A stretch of DNA of 64,000 nucleotides from Macrotrachela quadricornifera (lineage: Eukaryota; Rotifera; Eurotatoria; Philodinida; Philodinidae), in the NCBI GenBank assembly GCA_022393335.1, contig JAJEKB010019876.1, positions 210,715 to 274,714 of the forward strand, given 5' to 3'. Shown here one piece after another: positions 34,296 through 48,314 of this stretch. The notes below the pieces were generated by a model. That model saw only the letters and a list, made by a program, of their open reading frames with translations. It was not told the origin of the DNA and ran no database searches. Both the position numbers and the translations under genes were made by a program. Each line of letters starts with the position of its first letter. Position 1 is the stretch's first letter.

Positions 34296-37200
34296 ATGAG
34301 CAATCATTCGATTGAGAACAAACTGCAACAACCGAACATTTACAATAAATATACACCATTCTATGAATTCATTAAGCCGCAAAGTTTTATATTATTTGAT
34401 GAAATTCGAGAAAATCTATCGCGCACTACTCAATTGGGTGAATTAGAACCTGGCTTTTCAGTTTGGTCAGATAAATTTAAAGAATTCATTGCACTTTATG
34501 GATTCAATTTTACTATAGTTGATCATGTCAAATTTATTAATTTCTATTTATCTATTCTTTCTATTACTGATTTGAATTATATACATGCTCAAATATGTTT
34601 TGATATGCTTCACAAGCTTCTGCAGTTCGTATTTTCATTTCGTCTTTGAAAATAATAGAATAACATTTTGTAGAAAGATTCGACTAATTACACGAAATGA
34701 TTTGATAATCGATTGGCGAATATTCTACAAATGGGCTCAACTCATCTATAATAATCATGACAAAATACATGGATTAGTCGTTTTGCCTAAGTTCGTATGA
34801 TTTTTCTTTTATTGAAGAAATGAAAAGATTCATTATTATTTTTAGAAACATTAAAACGTCGCTTTTTGCTTGTGTACGACTATGTGCTTCATACTTTTCT
34901 GCACAGGCCACTCAAGAAATCCTTGATGAATTACGTCCACAAATATATCCATTCGATTCGACCTTTACTGATACCATGAAAATGTTTACTCTTCTTCTTC
35001 CTCTAAATTTACCTCTAGATTTGCACAATCAAGGATTCAAGTTTGTTCATCTTCTCTTCCTGCTGTTATATCTTTTTCTTTAGATTATGGCTAGCTGAAT
35101 TTTTTGGTATATGGGAAAGTATACAACAGACATCAGCAGGAAAATCAGTGTGTTATCTTAAATTCAATATATATTTATTATAATCAAAAAGTCTAATTTA
35201 GTATCTTTCTATTATATTTTCATCAGTCGCATGGAATAATATTGGTTATATTAGTTGGGAACCTTGGATGCCACAGGTATAAAGATATCTTTCTTTTATT
35301 TTAAATTAAAACGAGTTATTTTTTTTTTTAGATTTTTACGTGTATACTTAGAAGTTTCTCACTTCCGATTGGTAAAATGCAAATGTCTTCAGGAGAAAAC
35401 AGTCACTCTGTGTCAACTTCAACAAAATGGATCATTGCAATGATAGGCAATGGAAGTTCATGTCTTCAATATTTACAAGATCTATTGATTGCTATGAAAA
35501 GTTTCTATCATCCATCAAATAATGGAGCATTTCAAAAAGACCTAGTCAATTTTATTTTGGGACTTGCTCAAAATTTTGTCGATCGAATACATTTGTGAGT
35601 TTAAAACAAAATATTTCTTAGTGTGTGTAGTTTATCTATAAAGTATTTTTTAGAGAACGCACAAGTCGTCCTGTTTGGTACTTTGCACCATTAGAATCAT
35701 ATCGACTTACTGAACAAGATATTACTGATTTTGTTCATTGTGTGAAAGATTATGCATTCATGTCTATTTTTAATAAGGATTATACTGAAGAAGCAGCTAA
35801 AACTTGTAAGTATCTTTCGATACTTCGACCAGAATTAATCATACCAACAATTGTTGAAAAGTTTGATATTTTTCTTATTTTTCTTGATAATTCATTGATT
35901 TTTTTTTCTAGACATTTTGCGTCTGTGAATAGTATGACTGAACCACATCGTTTCATATCAACCGTAACTTGTTTAACACATATTGCTCGTCAAATAGTTC
36001 AACAAACATCTTCGTATTCTCAAGGACAAACTTATGTATTACCATTACTCATGTCTGTATTACCAGGCATAGATTTAAATGATTTAGAAAAAACATCAGT
36101 TACATTAGAATTTCTTGATACTATTCTTATGCTTATTACATGTGTTGATTGTTCATCAGCGATAAACAATCGAAATGATTTAACAGAAGTATAATTTAAT
36201 TTTATTATGGAAAAGAAATGTATTCATATTTTTATAGGTTGAAAAAGAAGTATGTTCATCAACATCGAATTTTGAAGATTTCATTGTTGAATTTCTCAAT
36301 CGAATATTTCAAATGATTGATGTATTATCAACAGATATGTCTGATACTGTCACAAATAATGCAGATATTGACATAGATGATATTATGATCAATTGGAAAT
36401 TATCATCGATCATGTTTAATATTGTTCAACAATGTAGTAGCAAAATTTTTCAAGTATGTAATCGAAAATCCATTTGATTATTTCTTTCATTGTGTTAAAA
36501 AACGCATTTTGTTATACATATAATTTTGAAAATTGATATTTAGATAATTCGGGATAAAGTACTAAATTTCGTTTCTGGTGTATGTTTATCATCCAGAGCA
36601 CGAGATATTGTCTCTAGTCTTGTTGAGGCACTCGTCAAAGGATGTCCAGTCGAAACACTCAAATATCTCATGCCTAAAACATGTGAATCCATTGAAAATA
36701 TATTAAACCATTCTGAATCAACTATGTTATTAACTGATTATAAAGGTGATGTGGAATTAACATGGTATTTAATTCTCTTTGCTGAACTTGTTCATGCTCG
36801 TGGTGATACTCTAATGATTTATAAATCAATGATAATGTCTATTTTTCGTCAATGTATTCATATCATTAATAAAAATTCATATGAAACTATTGCTCATGCC
36901 ATTGAACATTTACTTGAATCACTTACTCATGTGTATCCAATTGATTATCGATTGACAGTTGAAAATATTGATGAACCATTTGTTGATTTTTTGCCCATTC
37001 GAGTAGGTTTTTTTTTCTTATAAATTCTTATAGAATAAATTATTTAGGCTTGGGGACAATATACTGATTTTGATAAACTTCAAGCTCAATTTCATATTCC
37101 AAATGAAGATGAAATTGATTTTGCTTGTGAATTTGTCAATACATTTTTATATCCTGAATTAACATTTTTAAATGAAAATGGTTTAAAAATATCGAATGAT

Positions 37201-40200
37201 GAACGACTGAGATCATTAACTATTATCCAATCTATAATCATCGGATCTTTTCGAATGGTACCAAGTATTGAAAGTGAACAAATACAATTTCTGTAAGTCA
37301 ACACATAGAACATATATGATAGTTTATATAAATAAAAAAATTTATTGTAGTATACCATCTGTTGTTCCTTATGATTCAAAATATCAAATACAATTTCCAA
37401 TCTATTCCAAAGGACTAAGTAAGAAAATATATTCATATTCATTGTCGTCAGATTATTTGTCGTATTTCAGAATTTAAAGAAAATTTACGAATGCGAATAT
37501 TCATTGATATTGGAAAGTTACTCGGTAGCTCTTATATTGATTAATAAATATAAATAAATTATAGCGTTTTTTTTTCAATAGATCTACTGATTGAAAATAA
37601 TTCGGATGATGTCTCATCAATAACAACAGCTTTGAAAGTAATTACAAATCATATGAACGTCTCATTTTAGATTACATATTTCTATTTATAGTTCTATTCA
37701 TTGATATCTATCTATTATGGTACAAATGAAAGTTACGTTGAACTTTCACGTGATGAATTTACTACTCGTGAACAATTATTAAAGAATAAATTGTGTGGTG
37801 AGGGGAAAAATAATCGTACTTTATCGATACAAAAAATAGGAATACAAATCGAAGTAATCAAAAAAAAAAATGAAAAGGTAGTAAACAAAAAAACAAAACA
37901 TTCTCTATTCTTTAGGAACTCGAATCAAGTAATGTTAAAACATTGAATGATATCGATAGAAAAGTTATACTTAAATTATTTGAACTATCGATTAATCGAT
38001 ACAGTGAAGTAAATTAAACTTTTTTTTTCTATTAAAAATTTGCAATAAATACCATTCTCAAGGTTCGTGATACAGCACAAACTGAACTTTTCAATGTTCT
38101 CAAATATTATCGATTTTCATTTCAAGTAATTATTGATCCTATCGTCGAAGTGATTAATGCATCACCAGATGAAGTTGATCATGATCAAATTAAAGTTTGT
38201 CATTTTTTTTATTTATATTAGAATTTATTTAAACATCATTTAGGGTTGTCTCTATATTCTTTTGGGTAATGATTCAATTTTCTTGCCTACTCAATATTCA
38301 TGGACAATGAAAGAGAAATTGTGGCCATCAATTGTACGAATGGCTCATGCAGATAAAATTAGTACACAAATATTGATTGATGATATTTATGAAAAAATTT
38401 GCGACGAATTCGTTACGCAAATCATAGTTCAGAATACTAATGAAATATCAATACTTGCAGCAATAGCTCTATGGCGTTCGTTAGAACCAAACGAAATAAT
38501 GCATAATGAATCCAATCAAATCAACATTCAGTCATACAATAATCTAATAGAAACGCTTAGTCTATTATTAGTAGATGATACATTGCAAGTCTTATTTCCT
38601 TATTTATTTAAATAAGTTTTCTTTTTTGTTCTTAACATTTAGAACATGGGGTCAACAAAAGATAACAATATCATTATTACGTCTTTTACTTCAAAAATTT
38701 GTGCCAATCTCATCGATATGTATTAAAACATTTGTTAATTTTCTTGTTCATGATAATATGGAATTACGAAGGGTTAGTTAGAAGAGTTATGATAAAAATT
38801 ATAATTTGATCAATTTTTAGTACGCTACAAAAGGTATTGCAGCATTTTGTCGTTTACAAAAACCACCTCGAATCTATGTCAAAAAGTCTCTCGAAGAAAT
38901 TTTTCATAATATTGGTAAACAATTACCAACTATGATGAATAATGAATGTCATCCAGGTGATCGTGATGATAATTTATGGATAACAATTGATGATTATAAA
39001 CCACCTGAAACACAGATTGAATGGGAACAAACATGTTTTTTGGATAAATCATTTCATGGTTATTACACTTGGCCAAAGATGATCAAATATACAGTGAATA
39101 AACGAGAACGCTACACATCAAATAATATGCCAGAAGATGTGACTATTTTATATAATAGTTTTATTGACAAAAATTTTGTAGAACAAATGATAGAATTTAT
39201 GATTTTGGATGAAGATGAAGATGGAAGTGAAATAAATTTCGATAAAACTCAATTTATTATGTTCAAAGTAAATAAAATAATAATTAATACTATTTGTTGC
39301 AATAAATTTGTTTCCTATTGATTTTTTTAATCTAGGGACTCTTTCGCAATTTTGGTCTTGCTTTTCTGGACAACTTCATGAACCAATTGTACGTGCTTAT
39401 TCATGAAGAAACAAAAGAAAAACAAGTAGGTAGTCATCGAGTAGCAGCGGAAATAGTAGCTGGTATGATTTGTGGTTCACAATATTGGACATTAGAAATG
39501 GTAAATCAAAGATATTTATTTTATGTGATAACTCAATTTAAAAAATACATAACTTCATTTTAGCTTAATAAATTATGGGAAAAGCTTACATCACTTCTCA
39601 CTGAAGTTTGTACAAATTTTAGTTTCGAAACTTTCTCCTATTGGAACACCTGTTTCAATTACAGTATGGTCTGTTGTTTTATCTTTTCTCTTCACTAAAT
39701 ATTCTCTAAATCTAAAAGGAGAACAAAGATCCTCGTCGTATGTATCGACTCATTCACTTTATTCGCACATTGATTAATACTGAAACAATGTCGAATACAT
39801 TCAACGAAATCTCTTGTTTGACTCTAATAAAAAATTTAAGCGAATTTCAATGGCGTATTCCATCAATTTGGCGTGATATTAATGATTATGCCAAAGTACT
39901 TCTCGATCATCCATACAAAGATATACGAGAAAATATTGCTGGGTAAATAATGAATTCGAGTTTATCTGTCATACAAAATTAAATCGTTATTCTTTTTTAT
40001 TATTAGTATATTAGCAATATCAATTAGCTTTGACATAACATTGTTCAATGGAAAATCAACACGTCAACCTAATACGAATCAATTTATTGATACTGTATGT
40101 AAACGATTGCATCAAGCTATTGAAACTTATGAAAAGACATCATTAAGTAGGATAGAATTCGATTTTTATTTTTATTTCAATATGATTTTCAGTTAATATA

Positions 40201-41446
40201 TCGAATGAAACGGTTGCTATTGATCTTGAAGCACGCAAAGCGTTGAATTTCATTGAAGCAGGTAAAAGCACAATTGCTTAATGTTTAAAAATTGTAGTAT
40301 ATACCTAATTCTTTTGTTTTTAAAATATAATATAGTGGTTCATATGCACGGACAGTTCTTCTTATGGTGTCTACAACCAGTGAAAAGTGCAATAATTCGT
40401 CTTTTTCCTTATGTATTTACTTAGATTAAGCTTACGTAGATTAATATAGAATTTTTCATTACGTAATTTTTCTAGCTATGTGAAATTGAAAGTATTGTGA
40501 TCAATGATGATATCTTTAAAGAAAAATTGACAATCGGTCGACTGTATATTGGCATGTGTTTTTTAAATACAAATCTTTTAGAAGCACTTATTCAACAATT
40601 AGAACAAGTATATCTATAGAAAAAAACCAGATTCTACAGATTATCTCTTTTATCTTTTTATATACAGGTTTGTACAAGTTTCAAATGGCATGCACGTCGA
40701 GCAGCTATTGAATTTGCACAAAATATGATCTTTTATAATCTATTTAATTGTCATCCTTTTTCTAAACAATTACATAAACTTGTACGTAAATGTCTGTTTG
40801 ATGAACAATTTGAAGTACGAACAGCTGCATTGATGACTTTGTCTGGCTTCTACCAATGTGGTTATATTCAAGTGACTAATGAAGATTTGGTAAGATATTT
40901 TTGTCTTTTCTTTTCTTAAAACAATTTTTTTGTTAAAAGGCATACTTTCGTACGATGAGCAAGACTAATTATTTCACTAAAATCGATGGCAAAAAAGTGA
41001 CATCATCAAATAATATTGCCCAACGACATGGAGGTAGGTATATTTAATCAATATTAACAAAAGAGATTGTTTTTAATGAAAATGAATTTGAAAAAAATTC
41101 ATATTTGATTAATGTCAGTAATTTTGATTGTCATTATAGGTGTTTTGGGACTCTGTGCCATTGTTCTCTCAAGTCCATATGATATACCAACTTATGTACC
41201 TGATGCATTGATGCTTCTCTGTGAACATTCGCATGATCCCGAGATCATACAAGTACAGTTTTTTTTTCTAATTTGATATTATTAGAGTGCATAAAAATTT
41301 TTTATCTTTAGAAATCAATAAAGAACTGTTTGTCAGAATTTCGTCGTACTCATCATGATTCATGGCATGAACATCGAGAACAATTCACTGAAGATCAACT
41401 GGCAGTTTTGGCTGATGTACTCATTTCTCATAGTTATTATGCTTGA
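34296..41446 (+). CDS. PSME4: Proteasome activator complex subunit 4 (PA200/Blm10 family), complete
   Basis: PA200 caps the 20S proteasome without ATP and in animals favours breakdown of acetylated histones. About 30 exons with short introns follow the vertebrate protein from end to end. First exons: 34296-34624, 34674-34790, 34846-35040, 35084-35151, 35227-35276, 35332-35594, 35654-35860, 35912-36188, 36238-36453, 36544-37002. Landmarks, in order: SFYHPSNNG (35500), [12 protein letters not shown] (35830), [13 protein letters not shown] (36160), NFEDF (36275), GYYTWPK (39059), [12 protein letters not shown] (39438), [10 protein letters not shown] (40680), [12 protein letters not shown] (41150), [12 protein letters not shown] (41340). 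The protein ends HSYYA-stop, keeping the Tyr-Tyr-Ala tail that inserts into the 20S alpha pockets. All frames stay open, so the gene looks functional. The predicted length is near the ~1,840 residues of human PA200 or slightly shorter. The ATG at 34296 starts the first conserved block. Confidence 0.95.
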
Positions 41447-41644
41447 AACTAAATTGTTATGATTTAATATGACTTATAATGATGTTTTTTTTTCACTTAC
41501 ATAAATATTCATGATTCTACCTAGCTGGAATTTTTCCTTCAAAAAGAAATGAAGAGAACTCAGTTTTAAAATTTACTCGAATGTTAAATCAAAATGGTCT
41601 TGACACAAAATAATACTGAACTATATGATTAGAGAATACAAATA

Positions 41645-42532
41645 GGATATTAGTAATTTATGCTATCATCACAACCACCCAACTTTATAAAACGCATATA
41701 GGTTACCTCCACTAGCACCTACAGAACTCTATATCCTACATTCTGACTCTGATATACGGTATCTCCTCATGACTTTTAGTAAAGAATTTTCTTCTGGAAA
41801 CACGTGAACTCAATCTACATATGTCAGTTCCTACACACTAACACCTCACAAGTCTGTATTAACAAATCTATCGCCTTTAGTTTAATCATACTCACACCTA
41901 CAGAAATGTTCGCTCCACTCACTGATTCATGATTGAAATACCTTCTTAGTTATAAATATTTTCAGAGTTCCAACATATAATGTCACATTTTCAATAAACT
42001 TCAAAAAATGGAAAAAATCAAGAATTTTGTTAAACGTAAATTTTGTACCTGATTTGATCGAATTCGACAAATTAAAACAGTGTATATATCTCATAAGTTA
42101 TTTTGAACAACTTTTTGTAAGAAAAATCCTGGTTTTTTATTGATGCGATATACCTTATTTTCATTTTTTTTGCGGATCATTGAAAATGTGACATTATATA
42201 TTGGGACTCTGTGGAAATATTTATATCTAAGAAGTTATTTCAATCATATACCAGTAAGTAGGGCGAACATTTCTGTAGGTGTGAGTATGATTAAACTAAT
42301 TGCGACAGATTTGCTAATATAGACTTTTGAGGTGTTAGTATGCGGGACCTCACATATTTAGATTGAGTTCACGTGTTTCTAGAAGAAAATTCTGTACTAA
42401 AAGCCATGAAGAGACACCATATATCAGAATCAGAATGTAGGATATAGAGTTCTGTGGGTGTGAGTGAAGGTAAACTATGTGCGTTTTTACAAAGTTGGGT
42501 GGTTGTAGTGATAGCATAAATTACTAATACCC
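41645..42532. mobile_element. Foldback MITE with ~360-bp arms, just after PSME4
   Basis: 41645-42000 and 42165-42532 are imperfect reverse complements. Shared blocks include ATTAGTAATTTATGCTATCA, AACTCTATATCCTACATTCT and TTAATCATACTCACACCTAC. The ~160-bp centre is unique. Ends are GGATATTAG and GGGTATTAG. The target duplication is not clear. It starts about 200 bp after the PSME4 stop and may lie in its 3' transcript. The rest up to 42928 holds nothing recognised. Confidence 0.85.
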
Positions 42533-42928
42533 ATTAAATAATTCTTTTATGTTAATTAAAGCAAGAGATTTTTCTGGTACTTCAAGTAAGTGATATCATC
42601 TGAAGACTATTCTGTTATAGCAGCCAGAAAGATTTAATGTAAGTTCTATTACCTTGAGAGGCAAGGGGCGAAGATTCCGGATGAAAATTCCTGGTGCTGC
42701 CACCAACTATATCTGTGTATTTTGCATTGTACATACTATACAAATGATTGCTTTCTAATCTTATAATCATATCAGAAAAAAACAATATTCTTAGTTGACA
42801 TCCACGTCCATACACTAATTCTCAAGGTCACGACCTATCTATATTTTCTTGACTTGACCGTCGACGTTCATTGTTTATTCTTTTGCTCTCATATGAAAGT
42901 TAATATTTTATATGAAATATTTATAAAA

Positions 42929-44574
42929 ATGTCTATTAGTAATAACTTCTTAACTTATTCAAGTAACTGTATTTATTTCGATTGTTATTTTAATATATTT
43001 TATTGATTTTTTTTAGAAAGAACTGATCTACTAGTATTATCAAACGAAGTTTTGGAAATAATATTTAAATATCTATCTTCTGTCGATCTTGTTCAATCTA
43101 TTTTTCTACTGAATCACTCACGTCTCAACACTCTCATCTATCGATTTATTTCTCGAATAGATTTGACTAAATCTCCTTCTAAACTTTTTCAATGTATCTC
43201 AATGTTGGTATCATTTATTCGTCTTCATCCTGCACTTCGTTCACTGATCATTGTACAAACAGATCCAACTGATATTGGTTTTCTTAGTTTTCTACCAAAT
43301 TTATCTTGTCAACTTACTTCACTTTCACTTCATCTTCACGAAAATACCAACATAAAGAACTTCGTACTAGCTAGACATCTATTTCGACTAGATTGCTCAC
43401 TTGAAACTCTTACTTTTCAATCGAATCAAACACCAATACACTTCGATTTGGGACCTATTGCATTATATCCAACAATGAAACGTCTCACACTTACTGTAGT
43501 TATCTATCGTGATTTACCTATTCTATGTGAACATCTTCCTTGTCTTGAATATCTTCAAATATTATCTTCCACAATTTGTGCCAATTATTATAACTCCAAT
43601 CGTGACGAATATGTTTTGCAAAAATCAGTTTCAAAATATTTGTACAATCTCAAAATTGCTGCTTGTATCCGTTTTGATCTAGTGGAACAATTCATTCAAT
43701 TATTTTCTTCTTCATTGCGATATCTTACACTCGACTTAGACATCTGGAATGAACCTATCGATGGACATCGTCTAGAAAAACATTTTATTAATAAATGTGC
43801 AAAATTAGAAAAGTTCATCTTTTACTTAACTATCGATACTATTATAAATCCATCGCTGACCATCGATTTTGAATCATTTTAATCAGCTCCTGGAGTAAGT
43901 TTACCTGATAATTCTTATAACTAAAGCATAAATCACTTATTTAGAATTATTGGTCAACTCATCCGATTGTTTATATTAATCTATCAAGAGTTATAACAAT
44001 AGCTTCATTTCCATTAACTGAATTATATTTTCTTACTTTTACCAATAATTTTCCAAATCAGATTTTTTTTTTTAATTGTTCTGATCCACCACCTCTTGAA
44101 CATATTCAAGGAATCAAACTCACTGGACATGATGGACCATTGTCACTTGACTTATTCCAAGTTATTAAACGATTCTTCACAAATATCGAAGAGCTCAACA
44201 TTTCGAGATATTGTTTTCTGGTTGATTTTAATTGGGAATTATTACCATGTTTTCCATGTGTAAAGATGCTTACAACGTTCAAATATTATAGCGTTAACAA
44301 TGAGATCAATCCTCCGAATACAGCTTCATTACGTGCTTACTTTTCGTTGGGACCAAATGTCAAACGATGGCGAACTTCAATACAATTTCTGAAAGAATAT
44401 CAGATAGTGTTACGTACTGATCAACAACTACGAAATATTCTCAAATACATTGAAGAAGTACAAATACGTCCAATTAATAATAAACAATTGAAAGAACTCG
44501 TTCAATCATTATTTCCAAATGCTTTGGTTAGTTTTGATCTGTCCATTAACAATATGTATTCTAACCACTATTAA
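42929..44574 (+). pseudogene. F-box/LRR-like gene with one in-frame ochre stop (copy 1)
   Basis: Predicted exons 42929-42962, 43017-43894 and 43945-44574 form one frame of 514 codons, broken only by TAA at 43880-43882. The N-terminus has an F-box (LSNEVLEIIFKYLSSVDLVQ, residues ~16-50), which in this family recruits SCF ubiquitin ligases through SKP1. Then come irregular LRR-like segments (LTSLSLHLHE, LKNLKIAACI-type, LRYLTLDLDIW). After the stop, the frame continues SAPG, a normal GT-AG intron and NYWSTHPIVYINLSRV..., matching the layout of the paralogues at 48315 and 50961. CAA to TAA (FESFQS) would explain it. A truncated protein of about 304 aa remains possible. The small first exon is inferred from phase. 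Confidence 0.7.
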
Positions 44575-44672
44575 AATTTGTTTTTCGTACACAAGTTATT
44601 GGTCCATAGAATGAAATTACAGATACACACACACTCACTCACTCATCTACATATTCATCTTTGTTATGTATA

Positions 44673-45131
44673 TCTCCCTGGAAAAAAATTGTTTTACTTT
44701 GTATTCCTCATGTATTATCACTATAAAAACACATCTGTTTAAAACCAATTACATATTCTGAAAGTCCGAGGAGTTTTCTATCACTCTGTATATTTATTTA
44801 TTGCCTTATGTTCATTTATTCAAAAGAAAATTTTAGTCGAATGAAAACATCTTCAACCGACAAGTACCAAAAATCTACATATTTTGTGTTACTTTTGTAG
44901 TATTATTTTTGGAAATTATTTATCCTGTGGGAAAAATTTTTTGAAAAGCAAATACAGATTTTTGGAACTTTCAAATTTTCTTCTCAATAAATGGGCATAA
45001 GGAAATAAGTAAATATACAGAGTGATAAGAAATTTCACGGACTTTCAGAATATGTAATTGATTTTACATAAATATATTTTTATAGTGACAATAAATGAGA
45101 AATACAGATTGAAACTATTTTTTTCAGGAGG
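44673..45131. mobile_element. Foldback MITE (~460 bp)
   Basis: 44673-44830 pairs with 44985-45131. CAATTACATATTCTGAAAGT and its reverse complement are exact, and the ends are CTCCCTGGAAAAAAAT and CTCCTGAAAAAAAT. It fills most of the space between F-box copy 1 and the convergent NHL gene, so it may sit in one of their 3' regions. Confidence 0.85.
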
Positions 45132-45257
45132 ATAGATGTTTATTCGTATGAATGCAATCATGAGTTTTTTCTTCACACTCGTAAAATATGAAATCTATTA
45201 TATAAAAATAAAACTTCTTACAATAAAAAACATTCTGTTCGCTGTATTTTGCTCGAT

Positions 45258-46709
45258 TTAATTAATAAATCTTTGAAATTTAATAATTCTATCAGTTCCA
45301 ATATCACCAACATAAATATTTCCATTAAGATCTAATGCTAAACCACGAGGTTCATCTAATAATTGTTTTCCTTGATCATCTTCACCAATGATAATAAAAC
45401 CTTCATTAATACCTTCATAGAATTGCATTACTCGATTATTATCATAATCAACAACATAAATTTGTCCATAAGAATCAATAACAATCCCTTGTGGTGATGA
45501 TATTTGATGTAAACCGTGACCAGGACCATTTCCACCTGCAACAATGACACCTTCATTTGTATCTTTTTTCCATTTAATTACACGATGATTATCACTATCA
45601 GATATATAAATCGATTGTTGATCATCAACATAAATAAATGTAGGACGATTTAATTGATTAAGAGAATGACCTTTTCCATTTCCACCAGCTACAATAATTT
45701 CATTATTAGTTTCTCCTTTTTTCCAACGTTTTATTTCATTTTTTTTCCAATCCGAAACATAAAAATATCCGTAATTATCCATTGCTAAACCATAACAATC
45801 AATGTTATCAAGAATAATTTGTTTATTTGAATATTTATCATTAAAATATCGAATAACTCTTCTATTTCCATAATCAGCAATAATTAATGAATGATCTTGT
45901 TCATCAATAATTACATCAGTTGGATAACATAATTGATTTTTAAGTTCTTCCATTTGATGACCTGCAACGATATTTCCTGTTTTTTCACCATGTTTCCATT
46001 TTATAATACAATGATTATCATAATCAGCAATAAATAAAGTTTGACTTTTATCAATAAAAAATCCTTGAGGACTTGAAAGTCGATTTAATTTTTCACCTTG
46101 ACCATTTCCACCAGCTATTGTTATTCCCTGTTGTTTCCATTTATGATAAATTGATTCTAAATAAAAAACTAAAGTGATATTTTATTATAATTTTGTTCAT
46201 TTACTAATGGATGTTTCGATATAAATTTTGTGTGAATCTTGTCGAATAGAAATGTTTGATGGATCAATAAATTTTTGTGTAATTAGTGTTAATTGATTTT
46301 TAAGAATATTTAAATCTATTTCATTAAATTGATTTTCTTTTTGAATTTGTTTTAATTGTTGAATTAATTGATAAAATTTCTTTTGAATATCATTAATTAT
46401 TATTTTCGTATATTTAATAGCCATTGTTCGACATTCTTTTGCTATTTGTTGTATATTTTCAATTGATTCATTTTCCCATTGATTTATTTTATCAATTAAA
46501 GACGAATTTAATGGATTTTGTTTTTGTTGATTTATTTCTTGTTGAAATTGATTGTAATCATTAATAAGAAATTCTAATTGATTATTTAATTGATGACGAT
46601 GTTGACCTAAATGTTCATAACAATATTCATTTGAACATCCTTTACAAAGATATGTAATTTTATTTGTTTCATCATTACATATAAAACATAATGTTTTCGT
46701 GTTTGTCAT
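45258..46709 (-). CDS. B-box-like zinc finger, coiled-coil, NHL-repeat protein (TRIM-NHL-like without RING)
   Basis: Two exons on the minus strand, 46709-46205 and 46156-45258, joined by a 48-bp GT-AG intron, encode 467 aa. N-terminus: a Cys/His finger C-x2-C-x9-C-x2-C-x4-C-x2-H-x3-H-x-H (CFICND...CYEHLGQHRH), B-box type. Residues ~45-160 are Gln/Glu/Lys-rich helices, likely coiled coil. The second exon carries six NHL blades, each with a pattern like GIVIDSYGQIYVVDYDNNRV. They lie at about residues 190-210, 232-255, 278-298, 322-345, 373-395 and 418-440, and together form a beta-propeller that binds protein or RNA. Blades open with (V/I)AGGNG turns. There is no RING, so ligase activity is not expected. 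Very large families of this type are known in bdelloids; the exact partner is unknown. Confidence 0.88.
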
Positions 46710-47139
46710 TTTAAATCATAAAGCAAAAATCAATAAAGATATTCTTATTTATTTTCAAACCAATCAGATTAAATTCCAGATTTAATTCTGTGGAATTCAT
46801 AGATACATTCTTTTCTTCTTATTTTATGTTCGACACAAAAGCAAGTTTTAAAGTTCGAAGAGAATCTTAATTTTGACTAAACGACTTCTTTGTTCATAAA
46901 ATGATTAAGTATTATCATATTTCTTGTGAAAATAAACAAAAATGAAGAAGATTACCGATCAACTATGTTATAATACGTTAGCTAGATCAGCTTCGTACAA
47001 TGATTGAATAATTGATTGAAAATATATGCGAACATTAAGTGATTTTGTCTTGAATGTTACGGTGAAAAGAGTATTATTTTGAGAGAATAATGCAGAATGA
47101 AGATATACATATATTACTCAACTTTTCATATGATTTCAG
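46710..47139. other. Upstream region of the NHL gene, nothing recognised
   Basis: AT-rich; holds the presumed promoter of the minus-strand NHL gene but no clear TATA element. Confidence 0.4.
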
Positions 47140-47421
47140 TTAATATTTATCAGCTAATTTATTCAAATCATTGAATATTACTTTTAATTTTGGATCTTTA
47201 CATAAATTATTAAATGGTATATGAAAATTGGATGATTGAAAATATTTTCTAACATATTGTTTATCATGTATAACAATAGTAGTTTCAGTTGATATTCTAC
47301 TAACAAGTGTTTGTGCAATCCATTTTCAACGAATATAAATATCTTCAAGACATTCAAATGCAATATATTTTCTTTGATTTAATTTGAAGATGTTTTGTTC
47401 GATCAATAAAAGGTAGTGTAC
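47140..47421 (-). pseudogene. Decayed gene fragment (unidentified)
   Basis: On the minus strand the frame ending in TAA at 47140-47142 reads ...RKYIAFECLEDIYIR, one TGA, then KWIAQTLVSRISTETT and on through VRKYFQSSNFHIPFNNLCK to ...LNKLADKY. The sole TGA stands where TGG (IRWKW) would fit. It has protein-like composition for over 90 codons on either side of one stop, which argues for a recently inactivated coding sequence. Family not recognised. Confidence 0.5.
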
Positions 47422-48314
47422 AATTTTCCAACATCACTTGTATGTAATCGGTCATTTTTACCAATTACTTCGCTTGTTTCTGCTTCCTTATTATAGTATC
47501 CTATTAAGAAAAGAATAATTTATGTCATATGAATGAATTTCCTTTACTTTTAAACATAGTGGGTCTACGAATACAAACTTCACCTTGTTTGATTCCACTG
47601 GGGATATTTTATTTGTGGTACATGAACCAGTTCGATTTCCAGAGTAGGTACAGATGATCCAATCGTTCTATAAGACATATCAATTGTATGTGTGCTTGTT
47701 TCAGCACCTATGTTCGAATACATATTTCGAGCAAAAAAAGATTCAATAGAAGAGGATCAATAACTATTGAAGTACGATTATGAAGGAATCACTAACAATT
47801 AAATCTTCCTTTTATATTCCTAAAGACATTTTTTTTAGTAACGCGACTTACTCAAAAGGAACTCGGAGTTATGAGGACAGAAAGTTTGATGAGTTTTCAG
47901 CACGTTTCAGATGAATATTTGTCAGATAGAAGAAAAGACGATAAGTATTTAGTAGTCTGTCAAACTTTTTACTGCTCGATGTTTATTGGAATAATAAAAA
48001 GTCAATACCTGTTTTAGCCTCAGATTTACTCTCATCAGTAGCGTCTTCTATCTATAGGAGTTTTGTATAGGTTATGACAGACGACAAATGAAATACTCAA
48101 CATGACCATCGTAATGGATTGTGCAACAGTAATATCACATCGATGTAATCAATAATGAAAAACGTATATGACTTTAAAATGTTTTAATGCTAACCGACTC
48201 CTATTTTATTTATACTCAACAATTATTAGATGTATCTGTAGTCGGAAACAATTCTTTTATTTTGTACGCAATTTCATTATTGTACTCATTTTAGACACTG
48301 CACGTCATTGAGAT
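47422..48314. other. Intergenic, nothing recognised
   Basis: No frame longer than chance; no repeat structure identified. It includes the upstream region of F-box copy 2. Confidence 0.4.
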
